A stretch of DNA of 64,000 nucleotides from Pithys albifrons albifrons (GCF_047495875.1 NC_092486.1:4462195-4526194); one strand, 5' to 3'; counted from the first letter of the stretch, positions 11,111 to 23,863 are shown. A program made the numbers and translations. The notes: generated by a model not told the origin, from the letters alone.

Positions 11111-12904
11111 CCCTGCCTCCTAATGCTATAGACAACTGTTAATCACTTATGTTAGTCCTCAAATGAAGTTTGAAACATCTTGGATGTGTCTGACCATCTT
11201 TTAGTGTAGCTGAGAGCTACATTATCTCCTTTGATTCATGGAGACATGAGTGACTGGTGGATATTAGGTCAGGGCTGTGGAAACAGGGAGAAAACAAATG
11301 TAATTTGCAGAGTCTGTGGCAGAAGGAACCCTTGACTAAAGAATGGCTGTTAAATCAGAGTGTGCTTGGCTTTGGCAGGGTGATGCCATTTATGAAGTGA
11401 GTTTCCTGCTGTCTTTCCCCTCCATGTCCCACTTTAGGGATCCAACAGGTGTTTCCTCCAAGGCGTATATAATTCCCATAATATTAGAATGAGGAGTTGT
11501 CATTTCTGACAGGTTGTGTACAGAGATGATGGTTTTATTGTGATAGAGATACATCCATTGATTGATTGGTAAATCTGAGTCAAGGAAGGGAGTTCGAGAG
11601 AAGAGTCTCTTGTCAAAATCCCATTGAATCCGTGGCCTGAGGATTCACCATCTGAGGAGGAGACGTGTGGCTGGTGGAGGCAATTGTAGAGATTTCATGG
11701 GGTACATGGTCCCCTTGCCCTCCAGTCTTGTCCCAGCTTCCCAAATTCAGGAGAGCCACTTCAAAGCCTCTCCCTGCTCCTTCTCAGAGATGGAAAATTA
11801 CCTTCTGTTGTGCTGAAGGGTGGGAGATTCAAAGCTCTTCCAAAAACTGCTTCATGCAACGTGCTGTTTGCCCATGAAACTTTTCCAAGAACTGTGCAAG
11901 CAGCAGGAGACCAGCAGGGACAGGTGCAGTGGTGGCTTTGGCCTCCATGGGCCTTCCCCAAGAATTCAGTTCCAGACCTTTCAAACTGGATGCTCAGAGC
12001 AGCATCTGATTGATTGGGTTTTGTTTCACGTGGTCTTGTTGCTGCTTCTGAACTACCCCAATGCTCACAAACACAGCCATGAATCTGAAATTTGCCTCTA
12101 AGAATATGCAGCAACATGGAGGTAATTTAAAGTCTCTGAAGAACAGGGGAGAATTCCTGCTGACTTCTCTTTGTGCTTAGTCAAGCCCATGTTTATATAC
12201 ATATTCTTTCAAAGAAGGTCCCCACTGAAGAACTCATTACTTAAAATAATCCTTGGGAACATGTCCAAACAGCAATAAACATCACAACTAATACAACAAT
12301 CCAAAGAAACAATTTGCAGTGTATTTCTCCTTGTTTTTCTCAGCTGACACTGACAAGGAATTCCTCCAGCACACCACCTTTCCCCCATCCTGGCGTGGGT
12401 AAGGTGTGACTCAGACATCCTCCTTTTTCCTTGCTGCTATGAGACATGAAAGCTGGGATGTGGATAAGGAGGGCACCTCAGCAGCAGCTGAGGTGTGACC
12501 TCAGCTGGGGTGAGCTGCAGCTGCCACTGCTGGGAGGTTGTTCTGAGCTCAGCAGCTCCTCTCTGCTTCAGGAGTTTGATGGCCAAGGAGAGAACAGCAG
12601 AACCATCCTGGATCCAGTGGGAATGTTCCCCTGGTGTGATGCTGCTTTGCTGCAGGAGGCTCTTCTGGTAGGTGGGGTTGTTTTCTTTTGGTGTCCTCAC
12701 GTGTCTTCCTCTTCATTCTCCCAGGAATGAGCTCGAGCTTCAGTGCATTGCCTGGGTGGAGGGCAGAGCACCCTGGAGCTCACTGCTGTTTATTCAGCAG
12801 TGTTCCCTCAGCCAATCCCTAACTTTAATTTTGTGCCCAAAGGGGAGAGTCGGGCCCTGCCCTGGAGGGGAGAGACAGAGGGTTTGTCTCTACCCTGTTT
12901 CCAG
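11111..12904. other. Non-coding DNA
   Basis: No gene is recognised. Frames at 11761-12117 (minus, 118 codons) and 12446-12730 (plus, 94 codons) overlap others and show no family signature. AT-rich patches occur near 11465-11570 and 12180-12300. A run of AGCAGC/CAGCTG words near 12478-12530 gives the frames their leucine- and serine-rich look. Confidence 0.55.
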
Positions 12905-12990
12905 GAGCGAGCTGGAGATCAAATATCTTGACCAGGGTCACACAGAGACTCCACTGCAATGGTGGAGGCTGAAGGCTCATTCCATGGCCA
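12905..12990 (-). mobile_element. Possible MIR-type SINE remnant, reverse orientation
   Basis: The string 'tatcttgaccagggtcacac' followed by 'agagact' and a 'tggtggaggctgaa' block resembles the reverse complement of the MIR core ('acttgcccaaggtcacacag' then 'agtggcagagctggga'). The match is partial, and the tRNA-like head is not recognisable. Chance similarity is possible. Confidence 0.35.
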
Positions 12991-14339
12991 TATTTCCTTG
13001 TGATAGGTGGTAACCTGGGAACAGAAGGATCTCCAAGGTAACGAGGGATCAGTAATTCCTTCCATGTTCAACTAAAGCAGGGCAGGCACCTCCCTCGGGA
13101 GAGGGTCTCAGCAGGTGGACAAAGGAGGGTCTGATTGACATTTGTTTTACTTGGCAATATTGTGTGTTCTGTTCCCAGCCCCCTGTGCCTGTGACATTAT
13201 TGATCAGGATATCTTTGAGACAGTTTGGTTTATTTATTTAATGCATCTAATCCGTAAAAGAACAAATCCCATCTCGAAATGGCAGGTTGTGCTCAGAGCT
13301 GCCAGAGAGCTGAGAGTAGGCAACCAGATCTTGCAATGAGGTGATCAAAGATTTCATCAAAAATACAGAATGTTCAAGCTGTTCTGCCAGCTGGGAGACT
13401 TGTAGCAGGCTGGAATTCATGCTGCTTGAAATGCTGCAGCTTCCTCCCAAGCAAATAAAAGGGCCCTATTGCCCAGCAACCTCCAAAATAGGATTAGTCA
13501 TCACAAATGGGCAAATATCCCAAAAGGACTGGAAGCTCAGCTCGGGGAATTCGAGGGTAATGTTTGGAAAAGATCTTACAGGCAGGTTTACATGAGGGAA
13601 AAGCTTCCAACTGCTGGTGTGTCCCAGCTCCCCATGTGCCACTTCTGTTCTGGGCTGAGTGTTTTTGTGCGGCTGAGTGAGACTGTGCAAGGAGCTCAGT
13701 GTGAGGATCAGGAATGGCCACAAAGGAAATCAGGGCACTTTGGCTGTTGCACTTCATGTTTCTGCAGCACCTTCCTTTCCAACCACAGTTCTGGTTCAGC
13801 CAAGCCCTCAAAGGCCTGGGAGTCCAAGATGCAGTTTTTGGAGTGAGTTTGGTACTTGACAAGGTCCCAGACTATACTTTGGGTGCTACATTTTTAAAGC
13901 TTTGTGGATGCTTAAATGTACAAACACACTCCCATGGGATTTGTCATAGCACCTCAGCATCTCACCCTCCTGGAAAACCAAGGATGGGTGGATGAATGTT
14001 ATGGAAGTTCCTCCTTGGTGTCCATGCAAAGCACAGGGCATGAAAACACATCAGAATATGCTCCTCTGACTTTTACACAAGGAATACATTATTAAATTAC
14101 TTATTTTTTCTCTTTCAACCATTGGTCTAATACAACCCAGACATCTGGAAATTAAAGTATTTTTTTCCCTTGACCTCAGTAACAAAGCAATAAATGCCAG
14201 ATCTGGCCAGCTCCTTGTCCCCTGGTTGGAAGGAAGGCCTGAGTGCTCCTGTAGTGCCTTCAGGATGGCTCACCTGTCCTTGCTGCACATCCACTGCTCT
14301 GGCTGCTTCTCTTGGGCTCCTAATTGTGCATTTCCTCTG
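12991..14339. other. Non-coding DNA
   Basis: Frames of up to 125 codons (13469-13846 plus, 13494-13862 minus) occupy the same bases on opposite strands and cannot both be real; neither has a recognisable domain. An AT-rich patch at 14050-14180 includes a T-rich run. No transposons were recognised. Confidence 0.55.
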
Positions 14340-14555
14340 CAGATTTCAGCAGTAATAGTTTTTCCAATTGTTCCTATAAAATAAGCTATAAAATAGATTG
14401 TGTTTTTAATTGTTTAGCTTCATTCAGCAGACTAATCGTTGGACTTCAGGCATGTTACATTAAATACAGCTAAAGGTTTCATTATTCAATTTAAACTAAT
14501 CTAATTAGTTAGAGACAATCATTTAATTTGGTTATGATTCTAATCTCTCATCAGG
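14340..14555. promoter_or_regulatory. Strong candidate conserved non-coding element
   Basis: This AT-rich, complex island contains 'ctataaaataagctataaaa' near 14370, 'cagcagactaatcgttgg' near 14425, and an imperfect palindrome at 14494-14510 with arms AACTAA and TTAGTT around a CTAATTAG core (14501-14508). That core is a classic paired homeodomain site. Flanks are GC-richer. Conservation has not been tested. Confidence 0.45.
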
Positions 14556-15355
14556 AAACTTCTCCCTGACAAAGTCCCTGCTTTCTCTTTGGGAAATAAA
14601 ACTGCCAAGGAGTGAATGTTGCAGGGAATTAGCCAGGAAAAAAACCAGCAGGCCAAAGTCATTATTAAGCTCTTGGCATTAAACTGGTATTGTTGCTTTA
14701 CTCTACACTTCTGATGTTTTAAACCCACATAGATGATTTTTTCACTGCTGTAGGACACACTTGGAAGCCAAACACTTACAGGGGAGATTCTTCTTTTTAT
14801 ATATAGTCTCATCTTACCCACCCTATAGATGTTACACAGCCAAGGAATGGTTTAAGTCCTTTTAACCGAAGAGAAAAATCTAAAATACACCTCATAGCTG
14901 GTTTAGAGGAATTGTGTTTTAAATTTAGGCCTGCAAGGACCAAGCAGCACTGAACTGCAGGAAGAGTAATAAACCAGCATTGCTCTGAGAAATGGGCCAG
15001 TTCCTCCTGCAACTCCTGAGCGAAGCTTCCATGTCTCCAGTGAGGAGCCCCTGGGCTGGAGGGTAAATGGTAACCAGGGTGGGGAGCTGCAGGTTGTTTG
15101 CCAAGGCACAGGTGAGTGGAGGCCCTTCCACCCCTCAAAGAGAGAAGAACAAACCTTGGGGCTTGGTAGGGAGGGTGCTCAGTTCCCAGACAAACAGAGC
15201 TCGAGCTCAGAACTGCAGTGGAAGCAAAAATGCCTTCAGCCCAGCAGAATATTTATTGCATCTCTCCCTTCCTTAATTTGGCGAAGGAGCTGAGATTTGT
15301 CCTCCTCTGGAGAACGTGGAGTATTAATTAACTGAGGACGGGCTGAGAAATGGAT
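14556..15355. other. Non-coding DNA
   Basis: Minus-strand frames at 14540-15138 (up to 109 codons) are nested in several frames and match no family. The sequence around 15280-15340 is again AT-rich ('gtattaattaactgagg' near 15322) and could extend the next island. Confidence 0.55.
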
Positions 15356-15625
15356 GGCTCTCCTAAGTGTTTTCCCTATACTTTATTATCATTCTAGGCT
15401 TTTAAAACAATGGCTGTGCCAACAAAAAGATTAGAGTGAGGCAGAGACAGGTTTTTTAAATAATAACTAGACAAAATAATATCAATATACAGCATATACA
15501 ATCAGAACAGAAGACAGATTCGTTACAAGGTGTATTTGAGTAAGAGGTAATTGTGACTTGAATAGATTACTTTATCTAATGTATTTATTGCTGCATAAAT
15601 ATAAAGATGTATGGAACTCTTCTGA
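15356..15625. promoter_or_regulatory. Candidate conserved non-coding element
   Basis: A strongly AT-rich but non-repetitive block contains 'taataactagacaaaataa' near 15462, 'cagattcgttacaagg' near 15514 and TTATCTAATG near 15573. It could be a regulatory island or simply AT-rich DNA. Confidence 0.35.
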
Positions 15626-16149
15626 TTGTATCTAGAGAGGAAGTAAATAATATGTATTTTTATACAAATGATACATGTACCTCCATCTGTAGTGACAGAT
15701 ATAGATACTGTACCTTCATACCTGTGTATGGAAAAGAGACTCAGAGCAGGAAGGATATTTCACCTGATCCATCCATCCATCACTGTCCTCCTCCCCTCCA
15801 GGGGGTTTTCTTTTATCCCTCAGAACTGTAGCACCTGGAGGGCAGAGCCCTGAACTGCAGCGTGGATGGAAAATGGAGACGTCACCATCTGTCCCAAGGT
15901 CCTCCTGCCCCATTTCCCTTCAAGGTGGCCCTTTGGGCACTGTGGGCCCTTCCAGCAGAGCCACCCCAGCCCCTCCCACTGCCCTGGTGTGCCCAGCTGG
16001 CTAAACTGGGGCAGGGCTGGCTGGGCAATTCACCAGGTATGCCACTGGCACAACCACCACCACCTGCACACTCTGTCCTTAATCCACAGGCACAGATTTC
16101 CCCTCATTTCCCTGGGGACGATGGGCATGTGATGATTCCATCAGAAAAA
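15626..16149. other. Non-coding DNA, GC-rich part
   Basis: Pyrimidine- and CCA-rich sequence is dense from 15780 to 16110 and gives proline-rich open frames (15862-16167, 101 codons) that look like composition artefacts. A short CCAT run lies at about 15770-15780. Confidence 0.55.
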
Positions 16150-16590
16150 TGGATCTTGCAGATTTAGATCTGCTCAGCAGTAGCAACACACAAATGCAAA
16201 TTACTCTGCTTATTGCCCTTCCCTGTGATCAGTTACTTTTGAGAGATTGATTCAAAGTGGAGAGATTCTCTCCCCATTTGCTCACAGCATTGTCTTACTC
16301 TAGTTGACAAAATGGTGTGTTTCTAAACCGACCCTGGTTTATCCATTTTAGGTGTTTCACTTTGCATATTTATGAGGCATCTCTTGCCTAGCTCAGATGA
16401 CAGGGAATTGTCTCTCCATAAGCTGCCTACAATTCTAGTCTAATAAATCTTTGGCTACTCAGATAAGGCTGTTCCTCAGATTTACCGTGTTTTCTGCAGG
16501 CAGAAAAGCAACATTCAGTTACAGGATATCATCATCAATGAACACAGAGATATTTGCAAAATAAGGCCGAGGCACAAGTTGCACTTCTTC
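16150..16590. promoter_or_regulatory. Strong candidate conserved non-coding element with octamer
   Basis: This is one of the longest complex AT-rich islands. A perfect octamer ATGCAAAT lies at 16194-16201, a 'ctttgcatatttatgagg' block near 16360 and a TCTAATAAATC word near 16437. Retained CpGs occur in 'aaaccgaccc' (16327), 'ttaccgtg' (16483) and 'ggccgagg' (16566). The texture suits a developmental enhancer; this is inference. Confidence 0.45.
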
Positions 16591-17029
16591 AAGCCAGCCC
16601 CTAAATCCCTCAGTGCACAACTGATCTCCCCCTCTGGTTCAGCAGTTGCCTTGCAGGTGGGCTGGAGGTGGCTCGGCTGGACCTCCAGCAGCTCTGCCCA
16701 TCCAGGTCCCTTCTCAGCCCCAGCCTGGGGGCTGCAGACAAAACCAGAGCATTTTGCATCCTGCCCAGAGTGGAAGGTGGGAGGGAATCACTCGGGGTGC
16801 TCTGGGAATGCTGCAGCAGCACAGTCTGTTTGGGGGCTGGAACCAAACCCAAATCCAACTGTGCCTGTTCTGCACATCTCCTTCCTTCACAGCCTCAGAG
16901 AACCAGACCCACACAGAGCTAAACATGACTTACACTTGCAAGAATGAGCATTTCTCGGGGTCAGTGCTGATGCCAAGGACTTCTAATCTTTCCTGTGGAA
17001 AAATTTCAGTGTTCCAGTAATGCTGTAAT
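16591..17029. other. Non-coding DNA, GC-richer
   Basis: Three overlapping plus-strand frames and two minus-strand frames of 70-124 codons fill 16579-17020. Their overlap in every frame indicates low stop density from base composition, not coding. No domain was recognised. Confidence 0.5.
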
Positions 17030-17245
17030 TACCCCCCTGTCATGTCACAAAGCAAACAGGTTGGCAAACCTGGGTACAGAACTAAATAATCTGCAGCATA
17101 ATCTAAACATATAATGGTAATTAAAGCTGACAGCTTAATAAGATACTGAAATTCAAATGTACAGTAGTAATCTGCAATTAAGTAATCTTTTGTAATAGTA
17201 CCCTGCCAGTTTGTAAAATTTCAGGTAGAAGGCTGTGTACTGTTT
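17030..17245. promoter_or_regulatory. Candidate conserved non-coding element
   Basis: AT-rich complex sequence has a repeated TAATTAA/TTAAT theme ('ggtaattaaagctgacagc' near 17116, 'tgcaattaagtaatc' near 17172) and several TAATCT words. Its boundaries with GC-richer flanks are sharp. The call is compositional. Confidence 0.35.
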
Positions 17246-20200
17246 CACAGCAAAATATTGACATAAGGAAAAGGTATCCAGGCAATGATCAGACACTCAA
17301 ATCTGCTGGTACAGTCCATGGAAGGTGCAATAACACAGTGATTCATCTCAGGCGTTCAGCTGCTGCCACCAGCACACATCCAGAGATGCCTTGCTCGGCT
17401 TGGGGAGGACTTTTCCTGCTGTTTTGAGGGATTGTGATGCCTGACATTGCTAACAAGTTCTTGGCAGTCCATTGCCAAACCTCAGAGGTGGCTGGTTGGA
17501 GCAACAGTCCACCTAGGACCCCACTGGGATCTCTGATCTCCAACACCCACATGCTCCTCCAAGCAGAAAAGATCCAATGTGCACTGCCTGAACTGGAAGA
17601 AAATGCATTTCTAGCAGAATCTTTAGTGAAGTTTAGATTCCATCTTTTTGACTTTAATACTACCCTGTGCAAGATGAGTGGTATTAACTCTCAGGTCCCT
17701 GGAGGCCGTGCTAGGTAGCAAAGGCAAAAATGAGACATCATGTTAAGGGAGACAGGATTGGATGTGATGAAAACACAAACAGACTTTAGTTGGGACTAAA
17801 CCAGCTCACTGGTGAGAACTGGAAGGAAACAGGACACATGCTCCTAGGAACAGAGGGATTTCTCTTCTAAGTCTTTTTGGTTGCCAAGATTCAAAGAAAT
17901 TATGGTATGTGCTTTTGTCTTAATTCCTACAGCACATGTCCCACTATTCATGTCCAGCCTTGGTGAAGGGGAAGGAAGAACAAACCCCTCCCTGAAAAGC
18001 CCTGAGTGCAAATGGGCTCAGGGGGCTTCGTGCCAACCACCCCTGGATCCAGCCCTGCTGCTCCACCAAGGGGAATTACACTTTAGTTATGATGTCAATA
18101 AGCAGCTCCCAGGAGAGCTTTTCTTTTTTAATCCTTTGAAGCTCCAAGTGAATAAAACGAGCCATGGAAAAGCAAACCAAGGCAAGAAAAATTCTAAATA
18201 TAGGAAAGGCTTTGGGATTTTTGCATGACAATGACATTTTTAGGCATAGGTAAGAGATTTCTTGCATTTGTCAGGCTGAGCCATTGTGCCTTGGGTTGTC
18301 TTCTCTTTTTTTCCTTTCTGCTTCTCTCCCTCTCGCCTCATGTTTTGTTATTGACTGTGTCTACAGATGCTGTTTTCAGAGTGAGAGCACTGGGGAATCA
18401 ATCACAGCCATGTTATAAAAGGATCCTCATCACTACAGAGCTGAGTAAGTTATTCTTTAGGAACAAATTTCACAGCAGCAATATGCATGCTGCATTATTT
18501 ATTTACCCCAGGCCTTTTAGAATTCACAGGCAGAGAGCGACAAGCACTACATGTCCAAGGAACATTAAAAGGTTTGACTCAGATGTTAATTCACTGCCTT
18601 TGAAGGAGTCAGGATGGTTTATCAAGAGAATAAATATAACAAAGTGTTACAAAGGTCTCAGTGTGTAGCAAAACTCCCAAGCATCCCTTTAGGACAAACA
18701 CGATGTCCTTGGGGGTTTTGCTCCTGGAGTGGGTCCCAGGAGGGCTGGGCTCTGGTCACGTGGCTGTTCTCATCCCTTCATCCCTCCTGTCCCACCACAG
18801 CTCGCCAAGGGAGGGAAATCAGAAGCATGTTTGCCTGCTTTACCCTTATTTTCAGTGGAGAAAGAGCCACCACCAAAGGCAGTTCTGCCCAGGTGAAACC
18901 CCACCTGCCCCTTTGGCTGTGCTTTCCTCTCTCTGATGGTTTTTCAAAGCACAGAGAGAGGTTTTATGCCCAGTTTTCATCCCACACCAAACAGAGTTCT
19001 CAGCTACTCTGAGCAGACACTGAGTTCCCTCAGGATGTGGGGTGTCAGCGGAGGGAAAACATCTGCAGTTTGCTGACATGACTTGGATTTTAGTCATGTC
19101 AGATCTTTGACAAAATAACAAATTGAGCCCAGCCCTCAGCACATGGATGCCTGCCCTGCTGCAGCCCTGAACAGCAGAGAAATGTGTTCAGATTTACAGG
19201 GATGGGCTGCAGAGCAGTGGAACGCCAGGAATTTCAAACCTGGAAGCAGCAAACAGCTAAACAAAAACAGTTGGAGCTTTCCTGTGATTGAGTGAGCTTT
19301 CTGCAAGTCCCTCTGGTAGACCCTGATCCAGACAAATGCTCACTGCTGTGCCCATCTTAGGAGCAAACTGAGAGGGGCAAAGCCCACGTGCCTGAAGTTG
19401 TAAGGGGGTTGATTATTCCAGGCAATCTGTTCTTTCCCAGCCCCCGGAGTGTGGCCCAGGGGGTGTCTGTGAGGCTTGGCATGTCTGACACCCCACAGCA
19501 GGACACACACACTGCTGGCACTGCTGCTGCTCTGAGCTGGCCAGAGGAGAAGCTCAGAGCCCTCCTGTCCTCGCTGAAATCCCAACACCACTGAGGTCAG
19601 AAGGGGTTTCACAACGAATCAGGCTCATGCACAGCCATTAATTGCCAAGCTCAGCATGGCATCCACTGAGCTGAGCACAGTTCAACGTGTCAAACATCTT
19701 CTGAATTTGTGATCAGTGGGTTCAGAGGCATGTCATGAATGGTTATTTCCCAGAAACAATGGATTAGAGTCCAAGAAAGCCTTGCTATAGGAGATCCTAG
19801 AGAGAAAGAGCAAAGTGACTTGTAAAGAAATAGGAATCCTGCAGATAAGCAGGGAGAAAGAGAACAGTGTGGAGAAGTAAAGTGGGCCCCTTGTTGTGGC
19901 TGCAGCCCCTGCTTTTCACAGCCAGACTGTACAGGTTAGGCAGTGGAGTCCCAGTGATTAATGCCAGAGGCAAGGCCTACTCTCAGATCCAGGGTGGGTG
20001 AAATATCTGTGTTGGGAATACATGGCTGAAGGATGGCACCAACACTGCAAGACAACAGCAGACATTAATAGTATTGTGATTCTGGCTACTTTTAGTCATC
20101 TTTAAAAATGATGCACTCAAATGCTTCCTGACCCAAGGGGACACAACAGAAATCAGTCATTACTCAGGGAGTTAGTTGTGCTCGCTCTCTATTTTTTAAT

Positions 20201-20999
20201 GCAAAGATATGGGTTCCTGATCTCAATCCCTCTCTGTCTCCTGCTGGGCTGCTGTCATTCATCTGCAGTGCTGGAGTGCCAGGACTTACCCAGCATGTTC
20301 AGGAGCACAGCAGGGCCTTTCTGCCTGGGGGTGCTGAGGTAGTTCCTTGAAAATAGGAAAGGAAGTTAAGGAGGAATCGCTTTCAGGGTAGGGAGGATTC
20401 TGCAACACTCTCTCAGCCAGTGACAATAAGGTGAGAAACTACTGCAGATCCCTGTACCAGCAGAGCAGCTGTGGACAGGACTCTGTGGTCCCAGTTTAAG
20501 CCAATAGAAATAGCAATTGCATTTCTCTTAAGTCAGGAAAATGAGAGGAAGAAATGAGATTATTCCTTTCTTTTTTCAAGTGGGTAAATTAATTATGATC
20601 TGATATATTAAACCAAACCTGCAAGAACAGAGGGAACGTGGCAATGCCACCCTGGTGACACAATCATTTCAAGCTGCTGTCAAAACTGAGTGACACTGTC
20701 AGTGGTGACACACACATGGGTCACACTCTGGTGGAGTTCAGCCAGGATTCTGGCAGCAAAAGAGCAGCTCAGCTCCTAAGCTGGCACTCCCAGCACTGCC
20801 TCCTCTTCTTTCTGAAAGGCCCTTTCTTCCCCTTCCCCAGTTCCCCTCGCTCTCAGCTCGTGTCCAAGGGGATAGTGCTTGGGTGGCACTTTTACAGCAG
20901 TTGGATAAACACAAAACAAGGGATAAGCAGTCCAAAAGAAGTGTGTCAAGTCCAGTTATGCTTTTCTGAGAAGGCTTCAGTGTGAGGGAAAGTATTATA
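17246..20999. other. Non-coding DNA
   Basis: No gene is recognised in this long stretch. The 147-codon plus-strand frame at 18225-18668 and the 132-codon frame at 18614-19012 show no known domain. AT-rich, possibly regulatory patches occur near 18420-18660, 20035-20110 and 20560-20620 (the last with 'gtaaattaattatgatctg'). The block at 19330-19610 is GC-richer and supports frames on both strands. Confidence 0.55.
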
Positions 21000-21150
21000 T
21001 TGCTGCTGCTCCCTGATATGTCAATCAGCCAGATGGTAATTAATGACTGCTGGTGTCAGTGTAGAAGTAACTCAAGACGTAGCATGACCTGTCTTAGAGG
21101 ATAAAATTTCACTCAGGCGTAAGATTCCGAGTCTATCCAGGAATGATGAG
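21000..21150. promoter_or_regulatory. Candidate conserved non-coding element
   Basis: A compact complex island has 'ggtaattaatgactgctgg' near 21034, followed by retained CpGs in 'caagacgtagcatgac' (21074), 'caggcgtaag' (21115) and 'ttccgagtc' (21126). Several CpGs in AT-leaning, repeat-free DNA suggest constraint. Conservation has not been tested. Confidence 0.4.
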
Positions 21151-21889
21151 CACTCAGCTCTGCTTCAGAGGAGAGGGACACCTTGAGCTGGGCTCAGGCA
21201 GTCCTTAAACACAGGGGAGATGGAGAGAGATACAATTTTGCTTCCAGTGGCTCTGTGAAGGGAAAGGTGTGTGAACTGGGGAGGCAAGTGGGAAGGGAGC
21301 CTTCAGCAGCCCATGTCACCTGCCTTACCTGTCACTGGGAATATCTGTTGAAATTCCTCCAGACCCTCGGAGCAGGAGAGCTGGTTTAGCTTGAAGGGAG
21401 ACCAGCAGAGGGATTTGGATGGCACAACATGTTCTGTGGGTGAAATGTTACACCTTGGAGCCTGAAGCAGAACTGCAATTTGCTTCAGCATGACTCTTGG
21501 GGTCTTAATAGGCAGAAAACCATTCAATGAGCAGAATTATCATGGCTCAGGTACACTGAAGAGCCCTGAAATTCCCCCTGACCCAGGTGTGGGTTCCTGA
21601 GATCTGCAGGACCAGCTTTAAGAGCTTAGTAGCAACACGGGGGCAGTGGGACTGGACACCTGCTGGTGTTGGGAGGAGGTTTCTGTCCTTGCCTTTGTGT
21701 TCCCAGGAAATTTCCTGTCTGCAGCTAGAACCAAACACCAGCTTGCAGAGAAGGAAACAACTCCTGGGCACGTTATAGAAATGTTGCTCCTTTAAAGTCG
21801 CCTTCAAACCCATCCTGAAGCTGTGTGTTGTTTCCCGAGGATTCACTCACACACATGCACACCTCTCCAGCTTCCCCACCTTTCAAATT
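21151..21889. other. Non-coding DNA
   Basis: Frames of 60-99 codons overlap on both strands. The 99-codon minus frame at 21547-21846 is the longest and has no recognisable domain. Confidence 0.55.
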
Positions 21890-22100
21890 CCTGCAGTGTA
21901 ACTCAGCAAAGAAAGTACAGAATGAGGGTGACATGCAAATCCTATTAATTCATCCAAGTATGGAAATGCAATCCTTTTGATGTCAAAAAGTACAGCAATG
22001 ATATGTTAAAGAGCTCAGCACGCTCCTGTTAAATATGTAAAGTGCAGATTCCCCCGGAGCTGTATCACTCCTGGATCACCCTGGACTGTAACTCCTGACT
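21890..22100. promoter_or_regulatory. Candidate regulatory island with octamer
   Basis: A perfect octamer ATGCAAAT at 21933-21940 sits directly beside 'cctattaattcatcc', followed by AT-rich complex sequence to about 22040. Octamer plus TTAATT is the sort of pairing seen in POU/homeodomain enhancers. Short motifs also arise by chance. Confidence 0.35.
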
Positions 22101-22352
22101 TTAAAAGACTGGGAATTACTCTAACAGCATTAGCCCCTGTGCCCAACAATATGGGCAGATGTTGGTAAGAGGATTTGGGGGCAGCGTGGATTTAGTAACA
22201 CCATTATTCCCAGAGCTTGTTTGGCTCCTTTGCTCAGGCAAAGGCAGGTGGCAGATTCCACAGAGTGGCTCGATGTAGGAAATGAGCTTTTTGAGAAGGG
22301 GTGGAAAAGAAGTTATTTGATGCACTGCAGGCAGAGGAAACAATTTTAGATT

Positions 22353-22384
22353 AAAAAAAAAAAAAGAGGGAGAGAGAGAGGGAG
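22353..22384. repeat. A13 run followed by GA-rich repeat
   Basis: Thirteen A bases (22353-22365) run into a purine GA-rich tract. It is a simple repeat; no retroposon body was recognised upstream. Confidence 0.9.
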
Positions 22385-23700
22385 TAGCGCTCCAGGCCTT
22401 TGTTTGCCTTAGATCTGAATTTGAACCATGGTGGGGTTTTACCAAAAAATGCTGACTGAGATAAGGGCACAGAGAGGGGGTTTCCAAACAATATGGCAAC
22501 TCTGAGGACAAGTGGAAGAGTCCTGGTGGACTTCCACTGCCTGATGGAAGGGTCCAATCCCTACAAAACCAGGCAAGTGCACTTCATCTCAAATTGTACC
22601 ATAAATCAACAGATAGTGGTTGTGGCTTTGAAGTTTGGCATCTGTTAAGGGCAACATAAACTACTAATTTTTGACTTGGCTTTGATGTTCTGCAGACAGT
22701 TGAGGCCACTGAGGCAAACAGGTCTCTGGTCTGAGCATGGAGCTCACTGGTGCTGGTATGAGAGTCCTTGATGTTCATTTAAGATGGGATTTCTCTTTAT
22801 AAATGAGCTTTTAGCATGAGGGAGCTGGAGGAGCAAGAAGTCAGAGATGCTGCAGAGGGCAAGGATTTTGGAGAGTTTCCACCCAGAGAGAGCCTTCTCA
22901 TCCAACCTGTTCTACCCACTGATTCTTGCCATTTCAAGATTTCAGTGACTGTGCAGCTTCAGATCTCCTGGACAGACATTTAGTCTTGAGTTAAAGACTT
23001 CAAGCAATCAAAAAATTTATCACACCTTTCAGCAGCTGTTCCAGAGACTAATTAGCTAAATTTGAAATCTGTGTACTCCATTCCTGAGTGAAACTAAAAC
23101 ATTCCAAGGACTTCTGCACATGCAATCAGTCATTGAAATAAAAAAATCTCTTCTGCTGCTGCTTTTTCAGGTCTGGGGTGGCTCGACCTGGCAGTGCTGT
23201 GGAGGTGCTGCCCATGGATCTGCTGCTCTGGATTGTTCCAGTTGACATTGCAACAACTGAAGTCCCGTGATGTGGGCTGGAAGCCAATTCCCAAGGTGGA
23301 GAACAGGTAGGACACAGACCTTGATGCCACTGATGAGACTCTGAAATGCCAGTAAAAAATTGTGCAAGTCATTGAGGCTCCCACAAAAATTTGTGTGTGT
23401 TCTTATTTCTTAGGGGAAGCAGTTTTGAATTTGGCTAAATATTAAAATGAGTTATTACTGAAAACAGTCTAGTTAAGCTTTAACAACAAATATTTTGAAG
23501 AGTAAAACACTCTCTCTGCAAGAAGGGCAAAAAGTTGAGGTGCTGCTGAGCACTGCACAGAACAGACCCACCCATACAAGAGCAGTGACTCCATCGAGTG
23601 CAGAGATTCTCTGCTGAACTTCTCACAGCTCAGAGACTCCAGCACAGTGAAATTCAGTTTTCTTGTAGTTCAGGCTGAAGATGCTGGATTGAAAAGCATG
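22385..23700. other. Non-coding DNA
   Basis: No gene or transposon is recognised. Minus frames of 60-84 codons (22584-22778, 23130-23384) have no family resemblance. The sequence at 22975-23110 is moderately AT-rich. Confidence 0.55.
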
Positions 23701-23744
23701 AAAAAAAAAAACAAAAAAAACCCAAAAACAAAACAAAACAAAAA
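23701..23744. repeat. A-rich simple repeat with CAAAA units
   Basis: A run of A10 followed by a CAAA/CAAAA pattern, almost free of G and T. It could be the decayed tail of a retroposed sequence, but no source is visible upstream. Confidence 0.85.
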
Positions 23745-23830
23745 TCCTCATGAACATGTACCATAAATCAGGTCCTGCCTATACATTACAAAGTCAGCTG
23801 AGGGAGGAGAGTGATGGGGTTTGGTATTTT

Positions 23831-23863
23831 CTCTCTCTCCTCTCTCCCTCTCTCTCTTTCCCC
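23831..23863. repeat. CT-rich microsatellite
   Basis: About 33 bases are almost entirely C and T, mainly CT and CCT units. It is a polypyrimidine simple repeat. Confidence 0.9.

Noticed and set aside
14190..14215. 'cagatctggccag' similar to an old repeat end
   Set aside because: Too short and lacking the 'cagctgagg' block in order.
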